Below are positions 1 through 9,061 of a stretch of 49,025 nt of DNA, piece by piece. The notes beneath the pieces were generated by a model that worked only from the letters and a program-made list of their open reading frames with translations, did no database searches and was not told the DNA's origin. Within the stretch, counting starts at the first letter, position 1, and the number at the start of each line of letters is the position of its first letter. The translations under genes were made by a program, and so were the position numbers. The stretch lies in assembly GCA_024275575.1 (NCBI GenBank), contig JAJRYV010000065.1, positions 1 to 49,025 on the forward strand. The letters run 5' to 3'. Source of the stretch: a bacterium. Lineage in GTDB: Bacteria > Zhuqueibacterota > Zhuqueibacteria > Zhuqueibacterales > Geothermadaptataceae.

Positions 1-1360
1 CCCCTGGCTCCGGGTGAATCGGACGCCAACGGCGCCAATAGCGATCTCGACTGGAACACCAAGTCCCTGCAAGCGGAAATCCACTTCAACGACGGCAAAA
101 TTCTCGCGGCCATGGCTGCCAACACCGGTGACAGCGACGACGGCAATAGTGCATTGTGGCAGGTCGATTTCGGCACTTCCGGCGGCGGCGGTTCCAATCC
201 CCCCCCCCGCAAATGGCGATTACAATGCGACAGTTACCCTCGAAATAACCAACACCCAATGGGATAGTTTCATCTGCCGCGTAGAAAACGGCGACAATTC
301 CACTTCAATTTCCTCAATCGAACTCTCCATTCAAGACACAGGCGGCAATTTCGACGTCTTTGGCAATGGCAGTCTTTACACTGTTTCCCCCAATCTTGGC
401 AGCAACAACAACGGCACTTATTCGCCGGATGTAACCCTCAGTTTCAGCAGCGCTCTCAGTTCAAACCAAAGCGACGTTAACAGCAGCGGTGATCTTGATG
501 GACCGATTACGGATATCCAGGTGACCATCCATTATTCAGACGGGACGAACAATACCCTCGTCATGAGCAAAGTTGGTAATGACTGGGTTGCCGAAGACGG
601 CAACGGGGGTGGTTCCACGCCACCCCCGCCATCCAACGATTATAACGCGACATTGACGCTGGAAAATACCAACGTGCAATGGAGTAATTTTATCTGCCGC
701 GTCGAAAACGGCAGCAACTCGAAAGCCATCGAATCCATCGATCTGGCGATTCAGGATGTTGGTGGGAATTTCGATGTTTTCAGCAATGGCAGTCTGTACA
801 CCGTGATGCCGGGTCTCGGCGGCAACGGTAACGGCACCTATTCTCCTACCGTTACGTTGACCTTCACTGTGCCCATGAGCGCTAGTCAGAGCGATGTCAA
901 CAGCAGCGGCGATCTCGACGGGCCGATCAGCGATATTCGCGCGACATTTCATTATGCCGATGGCGCTGACCGCACTGTTACGATGACCAAATCGGGCGAG
1001 GATTGGATCGCGCAGGACGGTAGCGGCGGCGCGGCCAAGAGTAAATCACCGCAAATGCAGCGGCAAACGGTTACGTTGCCCGACGGTATTTATCTCAATC
1101 CGGCTTATCCAAATCCGTTCCATAACGAGACGACGATCGAATTCAGCTTGCAAAAACCGGGCACGGTAGATCTGGCGGTTTACGATATTCGCGGCCGGGA
1201 AATCCAGCGTCTGCTCGATGAGCCAATCACCGCCGGTTTACACCGCGCAACCTGGAATGGCAGAGATCACAACGGCAATGCGCTGAGTTCCGGTTTGTAT
1301 TTCGTTCGTCTGCAGACCGGGCGCCGTATTTTGGTTCAGAAAGTTTTATTGAAGAAATAA
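1..1360 (+). CDS. Secreted repeat protein with T9SS-type sorting domain; 5' partial and frameshifted at a C10 tract
   Basis: The gene enters the window already open. From base 1 the frame reads PLAPGESDANGANSDLDW and continues to a Gly/Ser-Pro linker at about 190-208. There a run of ten C (199-208) interrupts it, and the rest reads one base further along (ANGDYNATV onwards) to the stop at 1360. An ATG at 14 in the second frame gives only an arginine/threonine-rich nonsense lead, so it is not the start. Downstream are two 140-residue repeats, each ending in a Pro-rich linker. The upstream frame matches the tail of a further repeat (SDxN..SDLD..). The last 90 residues carry the YPNPF motif, VYDIRGREI and SGLYFVRL, typical of T9SS type A sorting/FlgD-Ig tails, so the product is probably displayed on or released from the cell surface. 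The ligand or enzymatic function of the repeats is not recognised. Confidence 0.75.
   Translation, partial: PWLRVNRTPTAPIAISTGTPSPCKRKSTSTTAKFSRPWLPTPVTATTAIVHCGRSISALPAAAVPIPPPANGDYNATVTLEITNTQWDSFICRVENGDNSTSISSIELSIQDTGGNFDVFGNGSLYTVSPNLGSNNNGTYSPDVTLSFSSALSSNQSDVNSSGDLDGPITDIQVTIHYSDGTNNTLVMSKVGNDWVAEDGNGGGSTPPPPSNDYNATLTLENTNVQWSNFICRVENGSNSKAIESIDLAIQDVGGNFDVFSNGSLYTVMPGLGGNGNGTYSPTVTLTFTVPMSASQSDVNSSGDLDGPISDIRATFHYADGADRTVTMTKSGEDWIAQDGSGGAAKSKSPQMQRQTVTLPDGIYLNPAYPNPFHNETTIEFSLQKPGTVDLAVYDIRGREIQRLLDEPITAGLHRATWNGRDHNGNALSSGLYFVRLQTGRRILVQKVLLKK
218..1057 (+). repeat. Two tandem 420-bp coding repeats (140 residues each)
   Basis: Copy one begins with DYNATVTLE at 218 and copy two with DYNATLTLE at 638, exactly 420 bases apart. 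Shared landmarks are W..FICRVENG, IQD.GGNFDVF.NGSLYTV, NGTYSP.VTL, SQSDVNSSGDLDGPI and a DW.A.DG tail. The first ~200 bases of the window hold the diverged tail of an earlier copy in another frame. The domain family is not recognised. Confidence 0.85.
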
Positions 1361-1369
1361 GGCTGGTTT

Positions 1370-1389
1370 ACAGGCCCTGCGGGGCCTGT
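1370..1389 (+). terminator. Possible terminator hairpin after the first gene
   Basis: An 8-bp perfect stem (ACAGGCCC pairing with GGGCCTGT) with a TGCG loop starts 10 bases after the stop codon. The following sequence is TGTGTGCCC, so the uridine tract is poor. It could be a rho-independent terminator of limited strength or only an mRNA 3'-end stabiliser. Confidence 0.4.
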
Positions 1390-1406
1390 TGTGTGCCCGT
1401 TCACTG

Positions 1407-1679
1407 TCCGGTTATCCAGTTAACTCAGCAAGTGATAACTATGCCGCCGCTCTGAGGCATAGCTGCCAAGTTGGGAGTAAACCATTTAAAAACAACGGTG
1501 ATGCAACGTCCGCTGCGGAATGAATCCCGCAGCTATTAAAAAACCCGCCTGAAGGCGGCTCAATTATCAAGCTCGCTTCAGCGAGGTTAGGTTTACGTAG
1601 CTGCATGTTTAATATGCAGCGTGTGTCTAACAGCCGTTTTTATATAAAAAAAGAATGCTGAGTTAACTGGATACCCAGA
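1407..1679. mobile_element. MITE-like element, copy 1 (terminal inverted repeats, no coding capacity)
   Basis: A perfect 18-bp inverted repeat (TATCCAGTTAACTCAGCA at 1413-1430, its complement at 1656-1673) bounds about 270 bases without a gene. The arms extend imperfectly to 1407 and 1679. The left 70 bases are roughly three-quarters identical, by eye, to the element at 10361-10481. Between the arms lie several hairpins: GCTGCGG/CCGCAGC near 1513-1533, CCGCC/GGCGG at 1545-1558, CTCGC/GCGAG near 1573-1586, and GCTGCAT/ATGCAGC near 1600-1620. No target-site duplication was found for this copy. A non-autonomous transposable element is the simplest reading; a structured RNA is the alternative. 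Confidence 0.55.
1538..1558 (-). terminator. Intrinsic terminator on the minus strand inside the MITE-like element
   Basis: Read on the minus strand, CCGCC-TTCA-GGCGG is followed by G and six T (the A run at 1538-1543). This is a textbook rho-independent terminator, and two further hairpins lie just upstream on the same strand. It implies a short minus-strand transcript of roughly 100-130 bases starting near 1660. Whether such an RNA exists is inference. Confidence 0.5.
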
Positions 1680-2130
1680 AACCGGTTGATATCAACCACC
1701 TTTGCAGTCCCTTGAAAAATCCTTTCATCATAAATTCGTTGACGCGCCATTATTTTCAGGGGGTTCGCCGGATATCAGATACCATCATTGAATGCTTTTT
1801 CCCGCGTAAAAATTATTCATCTCCATTTGTCCCGGCCTTTTTTCTCCGGTGAGTTAAAAACCTGACCTTGCTTTACCATTTCATTTTTCCTGCCTGAGAC
1901 TGCTGTTTACATCTGAGAACTGGTTGATTTGCACCATGCCGGCCCATTTCAACCACCTGTGAAAAAACTGTGATGTTTATATAAACCAGCCGATATATCA
2001 GATGAATCTAAATGAAAAAAATGTATTGGTTCAAAAGCAGCAGCTTAGCATAACGGGTGCAGCAGCGGCACACTGCAATGGCATTGCGTTTGCCGTCAGA
2101 ACCATAAATTGAGTAAAAAAAGGCTGAACG
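1680..2130. other. Intergenic region upstream of the HAMP/giant-protein operon
   Basis: No gene was seen in this 451-base stretch. It contains CCGGTTGATATCAACCACC, a GGTTGATATCAACC palindrome near 1683-1697. A two-part hairpin sits at 2066-2095 (CGGCA/TGCCG enclosing GCAAT/ATTGC), 36 bases before the HAMP gene start, and could be a leader structure. No promoter was assigned with confidence. Confidence 0.5.
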
Positions 2131-2664
2131 ATGCGCAAGGTTTATTACGTCTTTCCTAAAATTCAATACCCGGTCATCCTGCGATGGACGGCAACTGTTG
2201 TCGTGGAACTGATCGTATTTGGCATGATCGTGAAGATGATGACGCAATACTCTTCCGGCCGGCATAACGATATGGCAATTTACATGCAGTTTGCAGTTTT
2301 CATCGCTGTTATCCTGATTTTTTCGTTGATCAACTTATGGCTCTCCACCAGATTAACCCATCGTTTTGTCGGCCCCCTGGTGCAGGTGCAGCGCGTTCTG
2401 AATCAGGCACGCCATGGTAATTATTCCGTGCGGGTCAGTTTGCGCAGCAACGACTGTTTGCACGAATTTGCGGCTGAAGTGAATTTATTACTGCAGGGTC
2501 TGGAAGATTCGCGCGGTATTTTACGCGAGCTACACGCCTCTTTTGATGTGCCCGCAGGTGCTGACTGCAACCGCATCAAACAAACGATGGCTCATAATAA
2601 TGGAAAACAAAATACAACCACGCCCGAGAATCAAAAGCAATGTATTAAGGAGGCAGGTGCATGA
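2131..2664 (+). CDS. Small two-TM HAMP-domain membrane protein
   Basis: The 177-residue product has two hydrophobic segments, about residues 15-37 and 50-71. They are followed by a HAMP-like region at about 69-125 with PLVQVQRVLNQARHGNYSVRV, a typical amphipathic helix plus connector. It has no kinase, methyl-accepting or GGDEF output domain, only a short polar tail. HAMP domains pass signals from membrane helices to cytoplasmic outputs, so this may be a partner or regulator rather than a complete receptor. Its stop overlaps the start of the giant secreted protein gene (ATGA, 2661-2664), so the two are almost certainly co-translated. The start ATG has only a weak ribosome-binding site (AAGGCTGAACG). 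Function in relation to the secreted neighbour is unknown. Confidence 0.7.
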   Translation: MRKVYYVFPKIQYPVILRWTATVVVELIVFGMIVKMMTQYSSGRHNDMAIYMQFAVFIAVILIFSLINLWLSTRLTHRFVGPLVQVQRVLNQARHGNYSVRVSLRSNDCLHEFAAEVNLLLQGLEDSRGILRELHASFDVPAGADCNRIKQTMAHNNGKQNTTTPENQKQCIKEAGA

Positions 2665-5600
2665 ATTTGATGAGTTACCGATCGATGACAAAATGGAATT
2701 TATGGCTTGTTGCGAGTGTAATTTTTTCTTTTCCTGCCAGTATTATTGCTCAGGGGCCGGTCAAATTGCAAGTTTTGCTGCCCGGTATGAATGCCGCGCC
2801 GGGAACGCAAACCGGTTATACCGGATCGCCGATCAGCCAGACGACCGGTGTGCCTTTCGAAGTGATCGTCAATGCGGTGGATGAAAACTGGAATGTCGTT
2901 TCCAGCGCCGATCAGGTTTCGGCGACAGCGTCGGACCCTTTCGCAAATCTGCCGTTGCCGGCAAATTTGAATAATGGCACCCTGGTTTTATCATTGACGA
3001 TGAACTCGCCTGGCAATCACTCCATCACATTGGACGATGATACTGACCCGGTCGTTGCCAAAGGCCACAGCCCCGGCTTTCAGGTTGTGGATCTGAAATC
3101 CTTTCGCATCAGCGATATCGGCGATCCGTGGTGGCTGATCCCCGGGCAGGTGAAAGTGGGGCGCAATCTGCGCAATATCAAAATCACTGCGCGCAATGAA
3201 AACGGCGATAAAGTCAGCAATTACAATGGCACAGTTTATCTCTCACAGCAGACAGATTACGGCGTCGGTCGCATTTCACCCGAATCGGTACAGCTCGTCA
3301 ACGGCGAGTGGCAAGGCACGTTGCGCGTCTATCGTGCGGGTAAAAAGTCGGCAAGCTGGGGTGTAACCGGTGATGTCTGGGTCGAAGCCACCGATGCCGC
3401 ACCGACGCCGCACACCGGCGAAAGTAACCACTTCTGTGCCAGCGCTGATGCGTTTGATCGTCTGCTGGTTGTCGTACCCGGGGAAAGTTTTCTTCCCGGC
3501 AGTGAAAGCGGACGGATGGGCTCGCCCGTAGATCAGCAGGGTGATCAACCTTTTCAAATCAGCGTTTATGCCACCGATCAGTTCTGGAATCAGGCGACAA
3601 ATATCGGACATACGATTATGCTGAGTTCCACCGACCCGGCTGCGGTGCTGGGCCCCTATGGCACCCTTGCCGGCGGCATGACGACAATGGCAGTTCGTCT
3701 GCTGACCTCTGGCACGCAGACGATCACCGCAAGCGATGTCACCGATAGCAACAAAGACCCGCACATGAGCTCGGAAATTACGGTTTTGAGCCAGGGACTG
3801 GATCATTTTACTTTTAATTCGATTTCCTCGCCACGTTCTGCAGGCGAGGCTTTTCCGGTGATCATCACAGCGGTGAATGAGCAGGGTTCCATCGTCAGCG
3901 ATTTTAACGGCACCCTCGATTTATCGGTTTCCAGCGGTAATGAAACGTTGACGCCAACGGAAATTAACATGACCAACGGCTGGTGGTCCGGTGATGTGAC
4001 TCTCACCAAAGCGGTTTCTTTATTAACCCTGAGTGTGCAGGACCGTACGAATCCACCGCATGCGGGCGAAAGTAATCAATTTGACGTACAGGCTGCGCAA
4101 GTGCACCAGTTGCAGGTACTGCTGCCCGGCGAAAGCGGCACACCGGGGCTGGCGCCGGGAAAAACCGGCGACCCTGGAGAAATCCTCTCCGGCACCTCGA
4201 TTCAGGTTCGGGTGAATGCAGTTGATGCATGGTGGAATGTCGTCACCGGCAATGCTGATCTCGTGCATTTAACCGCGAGTGATCCGTTGGCCGCTTTGCC
4301 TGCCGACGCTTCGCTGAACGCCGGTACCCGGCAATTCATCGTCACCCTTTCGAGTACCGGCTTGCAATCGGTGACCGCCTCGGATCAGACAAACGGTAGT
4401 GTTGCGCCCAATACCAGCTCGCTGATCCGGGTGAATCCGGGCAATTTTGATCATTTTATCTTCAATCCAATCGCCGGCCCGGTAGTGGCCGGCACACCTT
4501 TTCAGGTGACCATCACGGCAGTCGACGGCAACGGCAATCCGGTCGATGCCTTTTCCGGCATTGTCAACCTCGAAGCAAACACCGGCGAGGGCACGGTTAC
4601 CCCGTCGCAGCTCAATTTTAATAATGGGCAATGGAACGGCAATGTCAGCATCACCAAAGCTGACGGCGGCGCCGTTTTATCGGTTTCCGATGCGGCCAGC
4701 CCGCCGCATGCCGGTTCCAGCAATCAGTTTGTCGTCAATCCCGGCGCTTTTGCAAAATTGCAGGTCATTGTTCCCGGGCTGACGGCCACACCGGGCGTGG
4801 CGCCCGGTTATAGCGGCGTTAGTGAAGCGCAAAACGGCGGCGTGCCATTCGCCATCACCGTCAATGCGGTGGACGCCAACTGGAATATCGTATCCACGGT
4901 CAACGATTCTTTTGCCGTTTCCTCAACCGATGTTTTGGCTTCAATCCCACCGTCGACGATATTTCTTAACGGCAGCCGTTATTTGAGCATAACATTAAAT
5001 TCCCAGGGTGCGCAGACGATTTCCGCCGTTTCGCTGGATGTGCCCGGCATCGTCAACGGTCAATCGCCGGCAATTACTGTTTTGCCGGCGAATCTCGATC
5101 ATTTTACCATTTCGCAGATCACCGGACCGGTTGTCGCCGGCGAGGCCATCGCAATCACGGTACAGGCGAAAACCAACACCAATACACTCGTCGCAGGCTT
5201 TAATTCGACGGTATCCCTTTCGGCTTCCAGCGGTGAGGGAACGGTTTCCCCGGCGACCATCGGGCCTTTTGTCAATGGCGAATGGAGCGGGGAAATCAAA
5301 CTTTCAAAAGCGGAGATGAATGTCATCGTCAGTGTGAGCGACGGTGCAACACCGGCTCACGAAGGCGACAGCAACCCGTTTACCGTCATTCCGGCTAAAT
5401 TCAGCACATTACAAGTTTTGCTGCCGGGTGAAAGCGCGACGCCGGGCGTCTCCCCCGGAAAAAGCGGGCTGCCCAATGATCAGCAGACCGGCATCCAGTT
5501 TGACGTCATCGTGCAGGCGGTGGATGATCACTGGAATCTCGTCAATTCCATCAGCGACAGCATCCGGCTGATTTCCACCGACAGTCTGGCGTTGCTGACG

Positions 5601-8600
5601 GAACGGGGAAAAATGCAATCCGGGAAAGCGATTTTCACCACGATCATGGGGCTGGCCGGCACCCATACTTTCACCGCATTTGACCTCAGCGATGTTACAA
5701 AACTTTCGGGATTGAGCAGCGCTCTCAACGTCAATCCGGGGAATTTGCATCATTTTAGTTTTGAAAATATCACAGATCAAACTGCGGGCGGTGCGTTTTC
5801 GGTTAAAATCACCGCCGTCGATCAGGCCGGCAGTCCGGTTGCCGGATTTAACGGCCATGCAAAAATCGAAAGTTCCACCGGTGTGGGCACGCTCTCACCC
5901 GCGGAAATCGTTTTTGTCGATGGTGTCTGGCAGGGCAATGTCACGATCACAAAAGCCACGAATCAGGCAAGATTAAGCTGTTTCGATTTTGCCGCGCCGC
6001 CGCATCAGGGACAGAGCAACGATTTCACCGTCGATGCCGGCGAATTTGTGCAACTGCAAATTATTCTGCCCGGAGAGACAACAACCCCGGGCATCGCGCC
6101 GGGAAAAACCGGCGAGGTCAAAGCGCAAATTACCGGCGATGCTTTTCTCGTGCAAGTTGCAGCCGTCGATCGTTACTGGAATCCGGTTCCGGCAGCAAGT
6201 GGGCTGGTCGGGCTCGCCAGCAGCGACGGCAACGCCAACTTACCCGTCGATACAGCTCTGCAGGCAGGCAGTGCGACTTTTACGACTTTTCGTTTTGGCG
6301 CGCCTGGTTACTGGAGCATCACGGCGCTGCATCGTAATAATAATGATATTTCTTCGGATACTTCACCGCTGGTGCATGTGATCACCGGTGCAGTTGCCAG
6401 TTTTTCTTTCGATGCCATCACCAGCCCGCAAGTGGCGGGTGATACGATTTTTACGACGATTCGGGCGATTGACGGCAGTGGTGAAACGGTGTCCAATTAT
6501 AATGAACAGGCCAACATCACCGCATCGACCGGGCCGGGCACAATTTTCGCCCAAACCGCCCAATTTGTCGAAGGCGAGTGGAGCGGGCCGGTCGTTCTCA
6601 CCAAAGCCGCCATCAGCGTGCATTTGAATATTCATGATTTCGCCGACGCCGTGCGCGGCAACAGCAATCCCTTCACCCTCGTGGCCGGTGCATTGGAAAA
6701 AATTCAAATCGCGCTGCTGGGTGAATCAGCAACGCCGGGATTGTCGCCGGGCCGTAGCGGTACACCTGCGGCGCAAACAGCCGGTGTTCCTTTTAGTGCA
6801 GATGTGCGCCTGACGGATGCCTATTGGAACGCCGCGAGCCTGTCCGATACCACATGGCTGCATTTCAGCGCCTCCGATGCGGATGCAGCGGTCACTTTGC
6901 CGGCTGATACATTCATGATTTTTGCCGAAGAGAAATTCAATTTCACCCTGCTGACGGAAGGCGAACAATTTCTAACGGTTACGACAACCTCCGGCGTCGC
7001 ACTCGCTGATACTTCCAGCAGTTTTTATCTCGACTCCGGCCGGCTGCATCATTTTGAATTTTCACAAATCGACAGTGTGCAAACTGCCGGGACGCCGTTC
7101 TTTGTGTCCATTGCGGCGATCAACGAGCACGGCAACCCGGTGACGGCGTATAACGGTGACATCATTCTTTCGGCATCCACCGGCAACGGCACACTGTCAA
7201 AAGCGGGCGTAACCCTGAGCGAGGGATTCTGGCAGGGTGAATTGACCTGTACTCGTGCAGACGAGGCCGTGGTTATTTATGCCGCCGATTATGTCGCACC
7301 GCCAAATACACATAGCGGATTCAGCAACGCTTTCAACGTGGCGTCAGATTCTCTTGCCGGATTGCAAGTGTTGCTGCCCGGCGAAAGTGCCACACCCGGT
7401 GTCGCACCCGGTAAAAAAGGCAAAGCGGCAATCGAAACGGCCGGTGTGGAAACATTGTTGGATATTCGGGCGGTCGACCGCTTCTGGAATAAAATCCCAG
7501 CCGCGGCAGATACTTTGAGCCTCGCCGCGACAGATTCATTCACCGTTTTACCGGCTGAAGCAATTCTGCAAAATGGCGAGGTGACCATCGGCGTAACCTT
7601 CCGTGCTGCTCGTGTGCAGAAGATTTTTGCGAAACCGGGTTCTGCAGATTTGCCGGTTGCGGAAAGCGCCGAGGTCACCATCATTCCCAATGCTTTTACT
7701 AACCTGCTCATGCTGCTGCCGGGCGAAACAACCCTGCCGGGTGATACGGAAACCGATCCGTTGAAATCGCCGGGACGCGACGGCGAACCGGTGAAACAGA
7801 CCTCCGGTCTGCCGTTTGAAGTCATCGTTTTGGCGGTGGATGATTACTGGAATCCGGTTTACGATACACCGGCTGATCAGATTTCACTTTTCACGACAGA
7901 CAATCAGGCTGAAGTTGAGCCGCCGCAACAGGTGCTGCAGAACGGTCGCGCTGATTTTCAGGTGACATTAACCGGCGGCGGCAACCAGGTTCTGCACGCC
8001 AACAATCAGACAAACAGCAGCATGACTGCCTCTCTCGACGGCGTCGTCGATGTGCTCATCGGTGGTTTGCATTATGAGGTGATCATCGATTCTAACCGCA
8101 TTGTTGCCGGAACGCCGTTTTCAATGCATGTTTATTACCGCAACGGTATCGGCCAGACAGTTGTCAGCGCCAATCAACTGGTGCGGCTTTCAGCGGTTGA
8201 CGCCAGCAATTTGAGTGAAGAAATCGGCGTACTCAGCAACGCCTCCTTTAATTTGCAGGCAGGCCGGCGGGATATTACACAAATTTTTAACCACGCCGGC
8301 TGGATTCGCCTTCGAGTTACTGATGATTTGGGAACAGAGCCGGCCTATTCCGACCCGGTTCTTTTTACTGCCGGAGACGTTGCCAACGTCATGCTTTCTG
8401 CAGAAAAATCGGAAATTGGCGGTTTACAGGAAACGGAAATCCGCATTGATCTTCGCGATGCTGCCGGCAATCCTGTAAGCGGAAAAGAGATTTCGCTCAC
8501 AGTGACAGCCGGCTCCGGTCTGTTGGCAAAATCAATGGCACAATCCGATTCCACAGGTGCTGCTCATGTTATTTTTACCGCAGGCCGTATCACTGAAACG

Positions 8601-9002
8601 AATACGATTGTCGCCACCGCAGATTCCATTTCCAGTGAGCTGGATATCATCGTCAATCTCACATCTTCCGATTTGCCCGACGGCGTCGCGATCAATTACC
8701 CAAATCCCTTCGGTCGCGAATCGAAAACGACACGCATCGATTATTATCTCGCGGAAGATGCCGACGTCACGCTGACCGTTTATGATCTGTTCGGTCGGAA
8801 AATCTGGAAACGGGAATATGCAGCCGGAAGCGAGGGCGGCCGAGGCCGTAGCTCCAGCGCCCATCCCAACTCGGTCGAATGGGACGGCACCAATGGCAAA
8901 GGCCGGAAAGTCGGTAACGGCGGTTATATTCTCGTTGCTCAGGCTCGCGCCAACGGCAAAACAATCATGAATATGAAACGGAAAATTGTGATCGTACGAT
9001 AA
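2661..9002 (+). CDS. Giant modular secreted surface protein with T9SS-type sorting domain
   Basis: The 2,113-residue protein starts at an ATG 8 bases after AAGGAGG. A signal peptide (about residues 10-31, ending SIIAQ) is followed by a long array of alternating Ig-like units. One unit type carries LQVLLPGE..TPG..PG..G and AVD..WN.V; nine copies are visible. The other carries DHF.F..I..P..AG, AV...G..V..FNG and a P.H.G.SN.F end; seven copies are visible. Near residues 1915-2000 there is a Big_1/invasin-type Ig domain (DLRDAAGNPVSGKEISL). The last ~105 residues form a sorting/FlgD-Ig domain (INYPNPFGRES, TVYDLFGRKIW, GGYILVAQA). The architecture fits a surface-anchored adhesin or stalk-like protein; no enzymatic motif was seen. 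A PorV/PorQ-like gene follows after 59 bases, consistent with a shared export and anchoring role. Confidence 0.85.
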   Translation: MNLMSYRSMTKWNLWLVASVIFSFPASIIAQGPVKLQVLLPGMNAAPGTQTGYTGSPISQTTGVPFEVIVNAVDENWNVVSSADQVSATASDPFANLPLPANLNNGTLVLSLTMNSPGNHSITLDDDTDPVVAKGHSPGFQVVDLKSFRISDIGDPWWLIPGQVKVGRNLRNIKITARNENGDKVSNYNGTVYLSQQTDYGVGRISPESVQLVNGEWQGTLRVYRAGKKSASWGVTGDVWVEATDAAPTPHTGESNHFCASADAFDRLLVVVPGESFLPGSESGRMGSPVDQQGDQPFQISVYATDQFWNQATNIGHTIMLSSTDPAAVLGPYGTLAGGMTTMAVRLLTSGTQTITASDVTDSNKDPHMSSEITVLSQGLDHFTFNSISSPRSAGEAFPVIITAVNEQGSIVSDFNGTLDLSVSSGNETLTPTEINMTNGWWSGDVTLTKAVSLLTLSVQDRTNPPHAGESNQFDVQAAQVHQLQVLLPGESGTPGLAPGKTGDPGEILSGTSIQVRVNAVDAWWNVVTGNADLVHLTASDPLAALPADASLNAGTRQFIVTLSSTGLQSVTASDQTNGSVAPNTSSLIRVNPGNFDHFIFNPIAGPVVAGTPFQVTITAVDGNGNPVDAFSGIVNLEANTGEGTVTPSQLNFNNGQWNGNVSITKADGGAVLSVSDAASPPHAGSSNQFVVNPGAFAKLQVIVPGLTATPGVAPGYSGVSEAQNGGVPFAITVNAVDANWNIVSTVNDSFAVSSTDVLASIPPSTIFLNGSRYLSITLNSQGAQTISAVSLDVPGIVNGQSPAITVLPANLDHFTISQITGPVVAGEAIAITVQAKTNTNTLVAGFNSTVSLSASSGEGTVSPATIGPFVNGEWSGEIKLSKAEMNVIVSVSDGATPAHEGDSNPFTVIPAKFSTLQVLLPGESATPGVSPGKSGLPNDQQTGIQFDVIVQAVDDHWNLVNSISDSIRLISTDSLALLTERGKMQSGKAIFTTIMGLAGTHTFTAFDLSDVTKLSGLSSALNVNPGNLHHFSFENITDQTAGGAFSVKITAVDQAGSPVAGFNGHAKIESSTGVGTLSPAEIVFVDGVWQGNVTITKATNQARLSCFDFAAPPHQGQSNDFTVDAGEFVQLQIILPGETTTPGIAPGKTGEVKAQITGDAFLVQVAAVDRYWNPVPAASGLVGLASSDGNANLPVDTALQAGSATFTTFRFGAPGYWSITALHRNNNDISSDTSPLVHVITGAVASFSFDAITSPQVAGDTIFTTIRAIDGSGETVSNYNEQANITASTGPGTIFAQTAQFVEGEWSGPVVLTKAAISVHLNIHDFADAVRGNSNPFTLVAGALEKIQIALLGESATPGLSPGRSGTPAAQTAGVPFSADVRLTDAYWNAASLSDTTWLHFSASDADAAVTLPADTFMIFAEEKFNFTLLTEGEQFLTVTTTSGVALADTSSSFYLDSGRLHHFEFSQIDSVQTAGTPFFVSIAAINEHGNPVTAYNGDIILSASTGNGTLSKAGVTLSEGFWQGELTCTRADEAVVIYAADYVAPPNTHSGFSNAFNVASDSLAGLQVLLPGESATPGVAPGKKGKAAIETAGVETLLDIRAVDRFWNKIPAAADTLSLAATDSFTVLPAEAILQNGEVTIGVTFRAARVQKIFAKPGSADLPVAESAEVTIIPNAFTNLLMLLPGETTLPGDTETDPLKSPGRDGEPVKQTSGLPFEVIVLAVDDYWNPVYDTPADQISLFTTDNQAEVEPPQQVLQNGRADFQVTLTGGGNQVLHANNQTNSSMTASLDGVVDVLIGGLHYEVIIDSNRIVAGTPFSMHVYYRNGIGQTVVSANQLVRLSAVDASNLSEEIGVLSNASFNLQAGRRDITQIFNHAGWIRLRVTDDLGTEPAYSDPVLFTAGDVANVMLSAEKSEIGGLQETEIRIDLRDAAGNPVSGKEISLTVTAGSGLLAKSMAQSDSTGAAHVIFTAGRITETNTIVATADSISSELDIIVNLTSSDLPDGVAINYPNPFGRESKTTRIDYYLAEDADVTLTVYDLFGRKIWKREYAAGSEGGRGRSSSAHPNSVEWDGTNGKGRKVGNGGYILVAQARANGKTIMNMKRKIVIVR
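2764..7725 (+). repeat. Tandem ~650-bp coding repeats in the giant surface protein
   Basis: The LQVLLPGE-type motif recurs at about 2764, 3459, 4108, 4754, 5407, 6050, 6700, 7360 and 7703. Spacing is about 643-660 bases (about 216 residues) after a first interval of about 695. The last interval is about 343 because the second unit type is absent there. DNA identity is moderate, so these are old, diverged duplications rather than recent slippage products. Confidence 0.85.
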
Positions 9003-9061
9003 AATTTTAGTACCCCTGACAGGGTTGGAGTCTGACTACGGAACGTTATGGAGACGAAAAT

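Noticed and set aside
14-198. ATG at base 14 as the start of the first gene
   Set aside because: The resulting N-terminus is Arg/Thr-rich nonsense, while the other frame gives repeat-like protein up to the C10 tract.
1407-1480. Conserved block considered as a c-di-GMP or other riboswitch
   Set aside because: The core does not match the GEMM consensus or another aptamer I know, and terminal inverted repeats with a target duplication in the second copy favour a mobile element.
2764-7725. Regular repeats considered as a CRISPR or satellite array
   Set aside because: The ~650-base period lies in frame within one protein and encodes Ig-like modules.
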